64,000 bases of DNA from Rhinopomastus cyanomelas (lineage: Eukaryota; Chordata; Aves; Bucerotiformes; Rhinopomastidae), in the NCBI GenBank assembly GCA_013400115.1, contig VXBP01001832.1:372001-436000 (forward strand), written 5' to 3'. The number at the start of each line of letters is the position of its first letter. Position 1 is the stretch's first letter. Of the stretch, positions 23,662 to 34,300 are shown in pieces. Made by a program: the position numbers and the translations under genes. Below the pieces are notes generated by a model, which searched no databases, was not told the DNA's origin, and saw only the letters and a list, made by a program, of their open reading frames with translations.

Positions 23662-23889
23662 GACTTTTGGAAGATGCAATCTCTGCCACTACTGCACTCT
23701 CTGGCCTTGAAGACACCAGTCCAATCTGACTCCAAGGGAATTGAACCACTGAATCACAATCACGCTTTCTGCAGGCTAATACCTGTGGTTTCCTTGGAGG
23801 TCCCTCCCATTGAAGGAGTGACTATTTAACTTAGGAGATCCAAGCAGAATAATTGTACAGACAACACATGGCACACACCGCAAAGCCCC

Positions 23890-24249
23890 AGAGGATGCTG
23901 AGAATAGACCTCATTAATGTCTATAAATATTTGAAGAGTGGGTGTCAGGAGAATGGAGCCAGGCTCTTCTCAGTGTCATCTAGTGATAGGACAAGGGGCA
24001 CTGGGTGTAAGCTGGAACATAGGAGGTTCCATATAAATATCAGAAGGAACTTGTTCACAGTGAGGGTGATGAAGCACTGGAACAGGCTGCCCAGGGAGAT
24101 TGTGGAGTCCCCTTCTCTGGAGAGGTTTATGACCTGCCTGGATGTGTTCCTGTGCGACTTGGTCTAGGTGATCCTGCTGTGGCAGGGGGATTAGACTAGA
24201 CGGTCTTTTGAGGTCCCTTCCAATCCCTAATGATTCTGTGATTCTATGA
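23890..24249 (+). mobile_element. CR1 3' fragment, forward
   Basis: The fragment starts inside the ORF2 C-terminus (GACCTCATTAATGTCTATAA), passes GATAGGACAAGGGGCA, GGAACAGGCTGCCCAGG and CCTGCTGTGGCAGGGGGATT, and ends in CCCTAATGATTCTGTGATTC and TATGA. The open frame 23853-24167 is the tail of ORF2 (LINVYKYLKSGCQENGARLF) plus about 15 chance codons. It is well preserved for its length. Confidence 0.94.
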
Positions 24250-25245
24250 ATAAGAAACTGAATCCAGAGAATGGAGCTCCAGCTCAGAGTTGCTGCTTGC
24301 AGATACAAGTATGTTGTAGCATGAATTCATCATTTCGGTGACATCAGTGACAAGACCTTGCAGGGTTTTAGGATGAGAACAGGTCTAGCCAAGAGGGAGT
24401 AGCAGAACTGACTGTAACTTATAAAATGATCCATTCCTACCAGCCATATATGTGAGGCTTCTGCTTCCATCAAGCCAGGTTGTATTTAACCACAAAAATA
24501 TGTAACCTGCTTTTTACAAGGATGTGCATCATTGACTGTGATAAAACACAGAGACGTGGGAGAGTCAGGAAGCAGCTTTTTCAGTGCAACTCCATATAAA
24601 GAAGAAAAAGCAATAAAAAGGAAGTCTTGACATCAGAAGAACATCCCAATGAAATTCTGCCTTTTAATCTTGGCCACAATCTCTTATCATCTTCTCTGCT
24701 TTTTAATACTCTGCTGCACTTAAGCTTTTTGTACTCATTCACTTTATCAACTTCACCTGTTTCAAAAGTCCACAAAAGTAGAGGCAACGGTTTAAAAATA
24801 CAGACAGATGAACTGAGGCACCAAACTTCTCAGCTTCTCCGGAGGTGTTGACTATCCACAACTACCAGTAACTTTAAAGGAATCTATGGGTGAACTGTGC
24901 CTTTAAAAGTCCTTAAGGGCTTGAAAGGGAACATAGCTCGAAATCACAGAGGATAATACTTCCAAAACTTCCAACTGAAGGGTCTGTATTTTACTTTTAG
25001 AAGTGATTTAGGCACTTGGGAATTCCAGAACTAAAAAAAGAAATCAAGTGTCTTCTGAAATGCAGAATTATTAAATTGGTTTTGCAAAGGTCCATAGATA
25101 CCTGTTCAGGTAACATACGCAGAAGTTTTAGGACCATCTCAGAGAGGATGACAATATTCTGAATTCAATGTACCTAAATGCTCATCCAAGACTGGTCAAA
25201 CTTTCATCTACACAAGCTCCATCAACACAGGTAGAAAAGTAACTT
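24250..25245. other. Unique non-coding DNA, no gene seen
   Basis: No recognised repeat and no domain-bearing frame. Open frames are below 80 codons. Confidence 0.5.
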
Positions 25246-25332
25246 CATAGAATCATAGAATCATTTAGGTTGGAAAAGACCTTTAAGATCATCAAGTCCA
25301 ACTATTAACACAAATGTACCAAGCCCACCACT
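25246..25332 (-). mobile_element. CR1 3' end of the TTTAGGTTGGAAAAGACC subtype, reverse
   Basis: ATAGAATCATAGAATCATTT followed by AGGTTGGAAAAGACCTTTAA, GATCATCAAGTCCAACTATT and a degraded CCAAGCCCACCA block. This is the second CR1 subtype of the window, distinct from the GGATTGGAAGGGACCT group. It is truncated after about 87 bp. Confidence 0.92.
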
Positions 25333-25436
25333 TCCTACGTTTAATGCCTGAGGAAAACTCGGTTCAAGAATGACATAAACAAAACCAGGCTGATTGTCAC
25401 TGAACAACCAGAAGACTCCCCTTCATTTCACTCATG

Positions 25437-26322
25437 CCTCTGGATTTTCGGGTAGTAAGGTGGATCGTAAACTGGCTACAGGGCAGAAGTCAGAGAGTAG
25501 TGGCCAATGGGACAGAGTCTAGTTGGAGGCCTGTATCTAGTGGAGTGTCCCGGGGTTGGTGCTGGGACCGGTCCTGTTCCATCTATTCATTGATGACTTG
25601 GATGAGGGATTGGCATGACCTGTCAGCAAGTTTGCTGATGACACAAAGCTGGGTGGTGTTGCTGACACCCCTGCATTCTATGCTGCCATTCAGAGAGAGA
25701 CTTGGACAGGTTGGAGAGCTGGGCAGAGAGAAATGTAATGAAGTATAACAAGAGTAATTATACAGTCTTGCATCTGGGCAAGAACAATCCCGGGTACCAG
25801 TATTACTTGTGGACTGACCTGTTGGAGAGCAGTGTGGGAGAGAGGGATCTGGGGGTCTGGTGGACAGCAGGATGACTATGAGCCAGCAATGTGCTCTTGT
25901 GGCCAGGAGGGCCAACAGCATCCTGGGGATCAGAAAGGGAGTGGTTAACAGATAGAGAGAGGTTCTTCTGCCGCTCTGCTCTGCCCTGGTGAGACCACAC
26001 TTGGAGTATTGTGTCCAGTTCTGGGCTCCTCGGTTCAAGAGGGGTGTGGAGCTGCTGGAGAGGGTCCAGCGTAGGGCAACAAAGATGATGAAGGAGGTGG
26101 AGCACCTCCCTTATGAGGAGAGGCTGAGGGAGTTGGGTCTCTTTAGCTTGGAGAAGAGGAGACTGAGGGATGATCTCATTAATGTCTACAAATATTTGAG
26201 GGGTGGGTGTCATGAGGATGGAGCTGGGCTATTGGTGTAGGTGATCCTTCTGTGGCAGGGGGATTGGACTAGATGATCTTTCGAGGTCTCTTCCAGTCCG
26301 TAATGTTTCTATGATTCTATGA
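25437..26322 (+). mobile_element. CR1 LINE, 0.89 kb, forward, with 3' internal deletion
   Basis: The copy begins just upstream of reverse transcriptase motif B (RVVRWIVNWLQGRSQRVVAN) and contains motif C as SKFADDTKLGG at about 25623-25655 and MRPHLEYCVQFWAPRFKRGV at 25989 onward. After GGTGGGTGTCATGAGGATGG it jumps from the ORF2 C-terminus directly to the terminal GTGATCCTTCTGTGGCAGGG block, so roughly 200 bp present in sister copies are deleted at about 26232. It ends at TTTCTATGATTCTATGA. Confidence 0.94.
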
Positions 26323-27543
26323 CTCTTCTAGTCAGATGCCCTCATGGCAGAATCCTTTATCCAGATTTTCTCCTGCTGCAATATTTTTCCTGATACCTGT
26401 TCATCACTAAGGCAGCAATAGATTCAGTTTCCCACCATGATGTTTGTGAGCTTCCAAAGCTCTTGAAGAAGAGCTTGCTAAGGGTACAGAGAGATGGGCA
26501 AAGCCAGTGATGTCACAGCTCAAACTTGCTTGTTGATAGAAGAAGTTTGGGGCTGTCGGTAGTGAAATGAAGGGGCCCACTATCAGAAACTCACTCCAGT
26601 GACAGTTATAGATCAGGAAAAAAATCTCAACACATGGCAGCATTTTTCTGCTGAACTATTGCCCTGGAGTTCTGTTAACATTTATCTAATGCGCTGATCT
26701 GTAACACTAAACTTTCTGCTGGTAGAAAATAGTCAAAACAGCTGGAGGCCTGCCTAAGATAAGTGTGTAGAGTGGCCAGAGTCAGATTAAAGCTCAGCAG
26801 GTCCTCCTGCCAATAGTCCAAAGATCTCTAACACTGAAGGGCTCAATCAACACATACTACAGGTACATTAGGCACTTGGCCAGTGCCTCCAACAGACAGT
26901 CCAGCTCAATCTTACCTTTGAAAAAGTAGCTTCTAGGCCACCGCTTTTCAAGCTCCCAAGAAGTACTCTGCCACCACTGCACAATGAGCTGAAACAGCTA
27001 ACTGCGAGCACAGCGTGGTTAACATCTCCCAAGCACACTGGTTTCCAGCCTTGGTCACGTATTTAACAGAAAGGTACACGCTTCTGTCTCCAAAAATGGC
27101 ATCTTGAGACAGGGTCATGAGAGATCCTCTGCAGAGACCCTAAGGAAGCTTCCCTCATACTGTCTCTAGAGGGAAGGAAGATTCAGAGCACTAGGAGCTT
27201 GGAACGCCTGCTGTGTGTCAGATTTGCAGCACTAGCCTGCTGCATGTCAGTCAGCGGAGCTGTTTTGTTCACGAGCCTTTGTGTGGACTGTGTGTGGAAG
27301 CAGTGACAGCAGGCAGTGCCGCCACACCACGCAGTGCTGAGTGCACCAGACTACGATGGTGTTGCACTCTCAGGCACTATGATTTACCTAGAGAGAAACC
27401 ATTCCAGCAATTGCAATTGATTTTTCAGGATGAAGCTCTCATTGCTGTGCCCATGTTAAGGTGCAAATTACTGTTTTAGAATCTCTTTCCACTCACCCAT
27501 TTCAAGCTCCTTTTTTGGATCAGCACCTGTTTTCCTTCCTTCA
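26323..27543. other. Unique non-coding DNA, no gene seen
   Basis: No repeat or domain is recognised. The 88-codon frame at 27213-27479 is cysteine-rich (10 Cys) but the spacing fits no family I know and the frame has no supporting context. Confidence 0.5.
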
Positions 27544-27688
27544 TCACAGACTCACAGAAAATTAGGGACTGGAAGGGACCTCGAAAGATCATCCAGTCCA
27601 ATTCCCTGCCAGAGCAGGATCACCTAGACCAAGTTGCGCAGGAACATATTCAGGTAGGTTTTAAACGTCCCCGGAGAAGGAGACTCCT
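27544..27688 (-). mobile_element. CR1 3' end, short, reverse
   Basis: ATCACAGACTCACAGAAAAT, GGACTGGAAGGGACCTCGAA and AGCAGGATCACCTAGACCAA followed by CCCCGGAGAAGGAGACTCC. The copy is cut within the 3' UTR after about 145 bp. Confidence 0.93.
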
Positions 27689-28796
27689 TATTCATTTAGA
27701 TGAGGTTTTAATCACATATTTTAGTGCCTTCATTTCTCCTTTAATGAGAAACCTGTTGGCTTTCTGTTCTGTAACAGCAAGCAGCACTCCCATACCATCC
27801 TAGCAGCCTACCTGGTTACCTCCCAGAACATTTTTTGTTCAGTTTGCCAACTGGCCTGAAGTGCTGTTCAGATCTCTGGCTGGAAGGAACCTTCCCCTCT
27901 TCTGCTATTCATCACAGCAATTTCACATGCTCTCTTCAGCTGTTCCCTCCGTGTGCTGCTGAAGCTAGTATGGTTATTACCTCCACAGAGTGAAAAAAAG
28001 AAGGAAAACCAAAAATTATTTATGGATAACACTGGAGACCACCCACAGAGCAAGACAAATTGAGAAAAAAGCGTTGTTTTCGTCTTCAGGCAGTTAAAGC
28101 ACACACGAGCTCGGATTAGACGCTCTCGCCCATCTGACTTGTGCTCCTCAGTAGACATGTGTAACTTAGCTGACAAAGCGATGCTGGATTTCTCAGCTGC
28201 ATTTCCACGTGGACAATAAGCTGTGAGACTGCGGTACGGGGTCTCATGCTGTAACGACCTTTCTTGAATAGTTGCTTGTTCCATTCTCCATCTTGATCAG
28301 GAAAAAACTGTTGAGGAATCTAATGTCAGAACCAAGTCTAAATACCTGACTGCTTGTGAGGCAAGGGCTCAGGGGCATTAAAACGTTTTGCCACTCTGAA
28401 TTCAGTGCAGGCAATTCATGTACAGAAAACAGCAACCCTGGGGTTTTTTCAAACACTTTATTATTTCTATTTAATGCCCATCATCTTTGCTTCAGCCCAG
28501 TTTGACTCATAAGCCAAACACATCGCTTCTTTGGGCCTGCTCTGTCTATGCAGAGTAAATCTTCCACACACAGCCACTGCATGCTGCAATGGTTCAGTGT
28601 TATGACCATATGAACAAGCCCAGGGAACAGTAACCTGAAGGAGCGAGTAGCCTCATGCTCATGGCTGCCCAGCCTGGGCCTTTGAGGTAAATGGACCTAT
28701 ATCAGTATGAGTCAATATAGGCTTCATGCCAGGAGAAACTGTGACCAGCAATAAGACCATTCTGGTTCAACACTGCTGAATTACAGCTGGGTAAAG
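27689..28796. other. Unique non-coding DNA, no gene seen
   Basis: No recognised feature. The 138-codon minus-strand frame at 27868-28284 shows no domain and overlaps nothing that supports coding. Confidence 0.5.
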
Positions 28797-28968
28797 ATCA
28801 CAGAACCGTTAAGGTCGGAAAAGACCTTTAAGATCACCGAGTCCAACCATTGATCCTAACTGTCCCAACCCACTACTAAACTGTTCTTGAGCTCCAGATC
28901 TCCAGAACTGTGAAACATGGCCAGGGATGGCAATTCAGCCCTCTCCCTGGGCAGCCTGTTCCAAGCCT
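28797..28968 (-). mobile_element. CR1 3' end of the GGTTGGAAAAGACC subtype, reverse
   Basis: GATCACAGAACCGTTAAGGT then CGGAAAAGACCTTTAAGATC, ACCGAGTCCAACCATTGATC and CTCCCTGGGCAGCCTGTTCC. It matches the second CR1 subtype and is truncated at about 28968. The plus-strand frame 28910-29326 starts inside this fragment and is not a gene. Confidence 0.9.
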
Positions 28969-30425
28969 GTTTCAGCACATTCCTGTCTGTATTCTGACCT
29001 TTGCTATTAGTTCAGGAAAGCAAAAGGCTGTAAGGCTGAGGTTTGAAGTCATCCTTATCTTCCTGCGTCTCTTTACTCTTAGGGTTTTTGTTTTCCTGTT
29101 GGGGAGAAACTTGTTGCAAACTAACGAACTCAGAAATGGCCAGCACGCTTGCCCTCTGAACCAAGAATCAAACCTCCTGCAGCTTAGTTGGAGGATGCCA
29201 TTTATGAGCACAGAAGGTATAGGTTTGCAAAGGAATTTACAGGTAACAGGCAATGATCATTGTCTGGCTGTTCCACTGCAAAATGAGTTGAGCTACATGG
29301 AAAGCTGTGTGAGAGGCAAGATGTGATGCTGACCCTGGAGAGAAGATCTTTGAGTGTGAACCTAAATGGTTTTATGACTAGGAAAGCTGCCCCACACACA
29401 CACTGCCTATCAAACATCTGGTTAGCACTTTGTCTTTCTTCTAGAAACAAACTCATGCAAGAGCTGTTGAGACCTTCCTGACCCCATTATCTCTTCTCTG
29501 TCTCCCTTCTCAACATACACAGTCCCAGTTTGCCTTCATCTGACAGTGACAGTCCCTTCGGGATGGACTTACGGGTTATATTATTGGAGTTTCCTTTTTC
29601 AGACCTCTTTCTTATGGCATTGGCTGTAGTATTTAAGAGATAAACTGTAAGTTTTGTGCAAAGCAGGAAGACAGTCACGTTGGGAGGTCCAATGTGTTCA
29701 ACAGGTAGTTGAGACAACATCTTCTATACAAAGATTATTTCAAAATCACACTCGGTGCCAGATGCAGTTGAATGCACTCTTCAAACGCAGCCTTGGGGTT
29801 TTTTTGCAATTTCCTGCCCAGAAAAGCAACTTTCTAACTGTTTTGAAATAAAAAGACACAAACGTTGGAGGGATGGAAGCCATCAGTTGGCCTCATCATT
29901 GCTCAGAGCAGATGCTAGTCAAAAATTTCCCAACAAGACTTTGTTGAAGGAGAGATAGAAAATGCTGGTCTCTCAGCACTAAAATGTTCTGTGGGAAACA
30001 CTGGTTTCTTGCTGGGAAGAATCTTCCAGCCCAGCTTGAGACTGAAGGACTAAATATGATAGGGAAAGCAGAGCCTGCAGCCCAGTGGTCAGCATGTTCC
30101 CTATTGAAGCATGATAGAGGGAAGATTGAGTTGGCTTCAGATAAAGCACAGTAGGGACCTAACATAGTCTCCCCACAGTCATCGCAAATACCTCAGCCTC
30201 TGGGACAGCACCTCTGTTCTGCCCCAAGAAATGGGACTCTACGAACTCAGAATAAACCCAAGAGGAGTAACTGCATAACGGATTGATTCTAGTCAAGGAG
30301 GTGTTGCAGACCATAATCATGAATCCTTGTCTCCTATATCTTACAGGAATCTCTTCAGCACCAGGCTTTGGCACTCTGTGAGCTGACACTCTATTCTGTG
30401 CATTAGCTTTCTCTTTAACAAGCAG
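28969..30425. other. Unique non-coding DNA, no gene seen
   Basis: No repeat or gene recognised. Several frames of 65-138 codons overlap on both strands without known motifs. Confidence 0.5.
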
Positions 30426-31303
30426 TCATAGAATCATTAAGGATTGGAAGTGACCCCAAAAGATCATCTAGTTCAATCCCCCTGTCACAACAGAAACACA
30501 TCCAGGTGGGTCTTAGACGTCTCCAGTGAAAGAGACTCCACAACCACCCTGGGCAACCTGTTCCAGTGTTCTGTCAACTCACTGAGAAGAAGTTCCTTCT
30601 CGTATTTATATGGAACCTCCTATGTTCCAGCTTACACCCATTGCCCTTTGTCCTATCACTAGATGACAATGCGAAGAGCCCGGCTCCATCCTCCTGACAC
30701 CCACCCTTCACGTATTTATAGACATTAATGAGGTCAACCCTCAGTCTCCTCTTCTCCAAGCTAAAGAGACCCAGCTCCCTCAGCCTCTCCTCATAAGGGA
30801 GGTGCTCCACCTCCTTCATCGTCTTTGTTGCCCTGTTTAACCATGTGTCTTCTGGCTCCCTTCCTTGACTTCTTTCCTGTTGGAATGCTCTTGTGTTGTG
30901 CTTCAAAGAAGTGGTCTTTGAATGTTAACCAGCTATGCTGAGTCTCTTTACCTGCCAGTATTCTGTCCCATGGGATTTTCTCTAGCAATTGCTTGAAAAG
31001 GCCAAAGTTGGCCCTCCTGAAGTCTAGGGTTGTGATTCTGCTAGGTATTCTGTTCCTACCACACAAGACCCTGAACTCCACCATTTCATGGTCACTGCAA
31101 CCAAGGCAACCCTTAACCTTCACTGCTTCAACCAGACCTGCCTTGTTGGTGAGTACAAGATCCAGCAGTGCAGCTCTCCTAGTGGGCTCCTCCACCATTC
31201 ACATCAAGAAATTGTCACCAATACACTGGAGGAACCCCCTGGACTGTGGGTTTCTGGCTGAGTAGGTCTTCCAGAAAATATCAGGGTAGTTAAAAACCCC
31301 CAT
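30426..31303 (-). mobile_element. Internally deleted CR1: endonuclease fused to ORF2 C-terminus
   Basis: From the right (5') side, reverse reading gives FNYPDIFWKTYSARNPQSR and then the C-terminal endonuclease half. At about 30830-30836 it passes without a gap into the MMKEVEHLPYEERLREL segment of the ORF2 C-terminus and then the normal 3' UTR to 30426. The whole reverse transcriptase domain, more than 1 kb in intact CR1, is missing. The junction shows a few bases (AGGG) shared by both sides. Truncation at 31303 removes the rest of the endonuclease and ORF1. Confidence 0.92.
30791..31198 (-). pseudogene. CR1 endonuclease C-terminal fragment
   Basis: A 135-codon frame reads MVEEPTRRAALLDLVLTNK, then CSDHEMVEFRVLCGRN, TTLDFRRANFGLFKQLLEK and ARRHMVKQGN before joining the ORF2 C-terminus. 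SDHEMVEF contains the catalytic Asp-His pair typical of AP-type endonucleases of LINEs. Immediately upstream in the same frame is a TGA stop (near 31199). Further up, the GDFN-type catalytic motif has become GVFN (near 31290-31303). The protein is therefore broken in addition to the RT deletion. Confidence 0.88.
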
Positions 31304-34300
31304 ATTTTGATGAGACAATAATACTAGGACATACACATTATTCCTAAACCAGATATTTTTCTTTCTAGCCAATTATACTAAGGATTTTGTCAAAGGGAGC
31401 CCTTGGTCTGATGCCAGACATTTCACATCTGCTCAACTTAAGGTTTTCCACTGCAACCATTTTTTAAAAAGAGACCAACATGCACACGATGAGAAGCATC
31501 TGCTGTTACCTTATTAGATTGTGAATCAGACCCCAAATCATTTGACAATTCCCAAAGAGTGTTGTTGGGATTGTTTAACAGAAAATAAAAGATTTGTTCT
31601 CTATAATAAAATGCTGTTCATGTCAGGAGACTCTGCTGGAAAGGTCACTGTCTACTGTTTTGTCTTCTGCACATTACTGTTTCTTAACATCTTATCTTCC
31701 TGTTACCAGTCCCAGGCAGAAACTGGCAGGAATTGTGCAAGATTCTTGCAGGGCTTGAATCAGGTGATCTCTTTGCTAGAGCTCTGTAGCTGCTGGAAAA
31801 CTGGTTTCCACTCCCTTCAGCTACTGACTGCTCCTCATTGTGGTCTTAATTATTGCAAAATAATGTGGGCTGTATCAGGTGAGCAAAATGAGTGAGCAGT
31901 CATCAAGAAAGGTTTCACCAACACCCCATTTTTGATAGCACCATTTTTTTCCCAACACCATAAATAAATTGAGAAGAAGTGAAAGAAGGGAGAAAAAAGG
32001 AGGACGATACCATCTGCGAATATGCTAAAGAATATTGTGACCTTCTGGCATTGAGAGGAGCAGAGACAGATTTTCTCAGTGGGCCAGAAAGGCTCCTCTG
32101 ACTTTGAGAAGGATTGTGAAATACAGACTTTTATACACCCCTCTCTTTGGCTGAAGCCAATAGTTAGAAACCTCTTTCTGAAACTGCTCAGGCATGTAGG
32201 AGGGACAACTCTTTCTTTACCATGTCCAACAAATTGCATTTGGAAAGCAGCTCACTTCCAACCCTACCAGTATAAACTAGTGCTTTACTCAAAGCTAATT
32301 CTGCTTCTAAATTAGTATCTGCATTTGCATATTAGTAACAAATAGCTGGGTGACAAACAAAATGTGTTGAGGAATTATTCTGTCCTTGCTACAAGAAGAG
32401 GAAGCTGTACCTCAGACGAAAGGCAGACCAGTTGCTAGTGTCTCATAATGGATGGGGACATCGCTGACTCAATAAATGCTGAGAATACAGACATTTATCT
32501 ACAAAGTCAGATACTCTTGTGTCCACATTAAGAATTCACTGCAATGTGTGGCACAAATATACCACGTTTCCTGCTCATTTCTGTTTGCACACTGCTTTAT
32601 TGCATCTGGGGTCTTTTTCCACGAGTAATGTTTAAGAGGAAAGAGTGGAAAATAAGAGTTCTAGCAAGCAAACACCTCATCTTACTAACATACAGTAAAC
32701 AAAAATCATTTCCAGACTTGACACAAGCTGAGCTACTGAATCCGAGTGAGATTTAAAGCTAAATACAGACAGCAGGCACATCACACACCTTCAGAAAGAG
32801 CATGGCTGCAGCTGAAGAGGAAACACAAGCACTAATGATCAGTTAAGTACTCGATTGCTTCTGTCAGTAGCTGTACAACATACCACAGGGAAGATGTAAA
32901 AACCTTAGACAAAATCCAAGGATACTGACAAAGGAAGAAAGCAGACCTTATTAGAAAAAGTCAAGGCTTGTTAAAAAAAAACAAAACACTGAGGCTACAG
33001 CTCAATTCAAAGTGAAGCTGTTAACTGGAAGGAGTATTGGGAGAGAGAAGGCTCATACTTCAGACAGATGCCTGGAGATTACAAATTAGACCAGGGTGTC
33101 TACTGAGATAAGATTACCTATCCCTAGAATGAGTTTAATTTCTCGCCTGCTCTTCTGCAGAATTTACTTCTGGCTGCTGAGGGTATAAAGCACTGAAGCA
33201 CTGAGCTACTGCATCTTCATTTGGGAGACAGACCCGAGGAAGAAGACTACGACATCTGTGAGTGCAGCCAGGCGGGTGCCCATGTCTGCACGTGGATCTG
33301 AAGACAGGTTTGGTAAACGCTGGGTGTAGATGGAAGAACTGAGATGCCAAGGATGGAAGCAGGGCCTGACAAGTAAAGCTTCTACACAACAAATACACCC
33401 AAGGCATAAATAAAAATCCGTTAGCAAACAGTAATGTACCAGAGCTCTCTAACCTCTGCTTCTGCTTTCTCTGCATGAGAAAAGCCATTTCCAAGAGATC
33501 AGCTCCCATTTAAATAGCAAAATAGTGATCCTGGTTTTCCAGAGATTATGAAAAATCCTGTCACCACTCAGTATCCTGGAGTCTCTCAGCATCACTAACT
33601 GTATTTCATTTGGAGCAGCAGAGCTACATCAATTTACGCTAGGCAGGGAGCTTCTGTTTCCAAACAGACCATGAGGAGAGTTATGACCTGCAAATCAGGC
33701 CAGAATATCCTTGGCTCTGTTTCAGGATGCAAATACTGCTTTTTCTCTGAGAAATATTAAAATTGAATGATGTAGTGAGGAGGCCTTTTCTACCTACTTT
33801 GGTTATGGGTCTTTTGAGATATTGTTTTGACTACCAGGTAGCTTTTAGTGGCTATCAGCAACCAGGAGATCAATTTACACTCTTAGAAAATAAATACAGT
33901 TCTTGCTTACATAAAAAGGAAATGTGCAAGTAGAGAGGAAAAGAGGGACCAGAATTAATAAATTACATTTGTTAGCATGCACTAACATCTATCGAAAATG
34001 GCAAATTCTCTGGAGTACAGCTGAGCTTCTCTTATTCAGGTCAATGACTCCTTTTGTGATTCCCTTCTCTAAAAAAGAGCATTTTTCAATGATTTATGTA
34101 GTATAATCTCCACATCAGCATATCTTATTTTTCACTATTTATTTGTTAAACATGCAGCAAGAATCTCACACAAAAGCCCTTAGACTTCAAAATACAACTG
34201 GGATAAAGGCATAAAACTATACACATAAAATAGAAATATTTATTACTAAGGCTGGTGCTTATGATTTGACACATAGGTAAGGGGGGAAAATGCACCCCTT

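Noticed and set aside
27213..27479. Cysteine-rich 88-codon frame as a small secreted peptide
   Set aside because: No signal peptide at the start, cysteine spacing matches no family I know, and no exon context.
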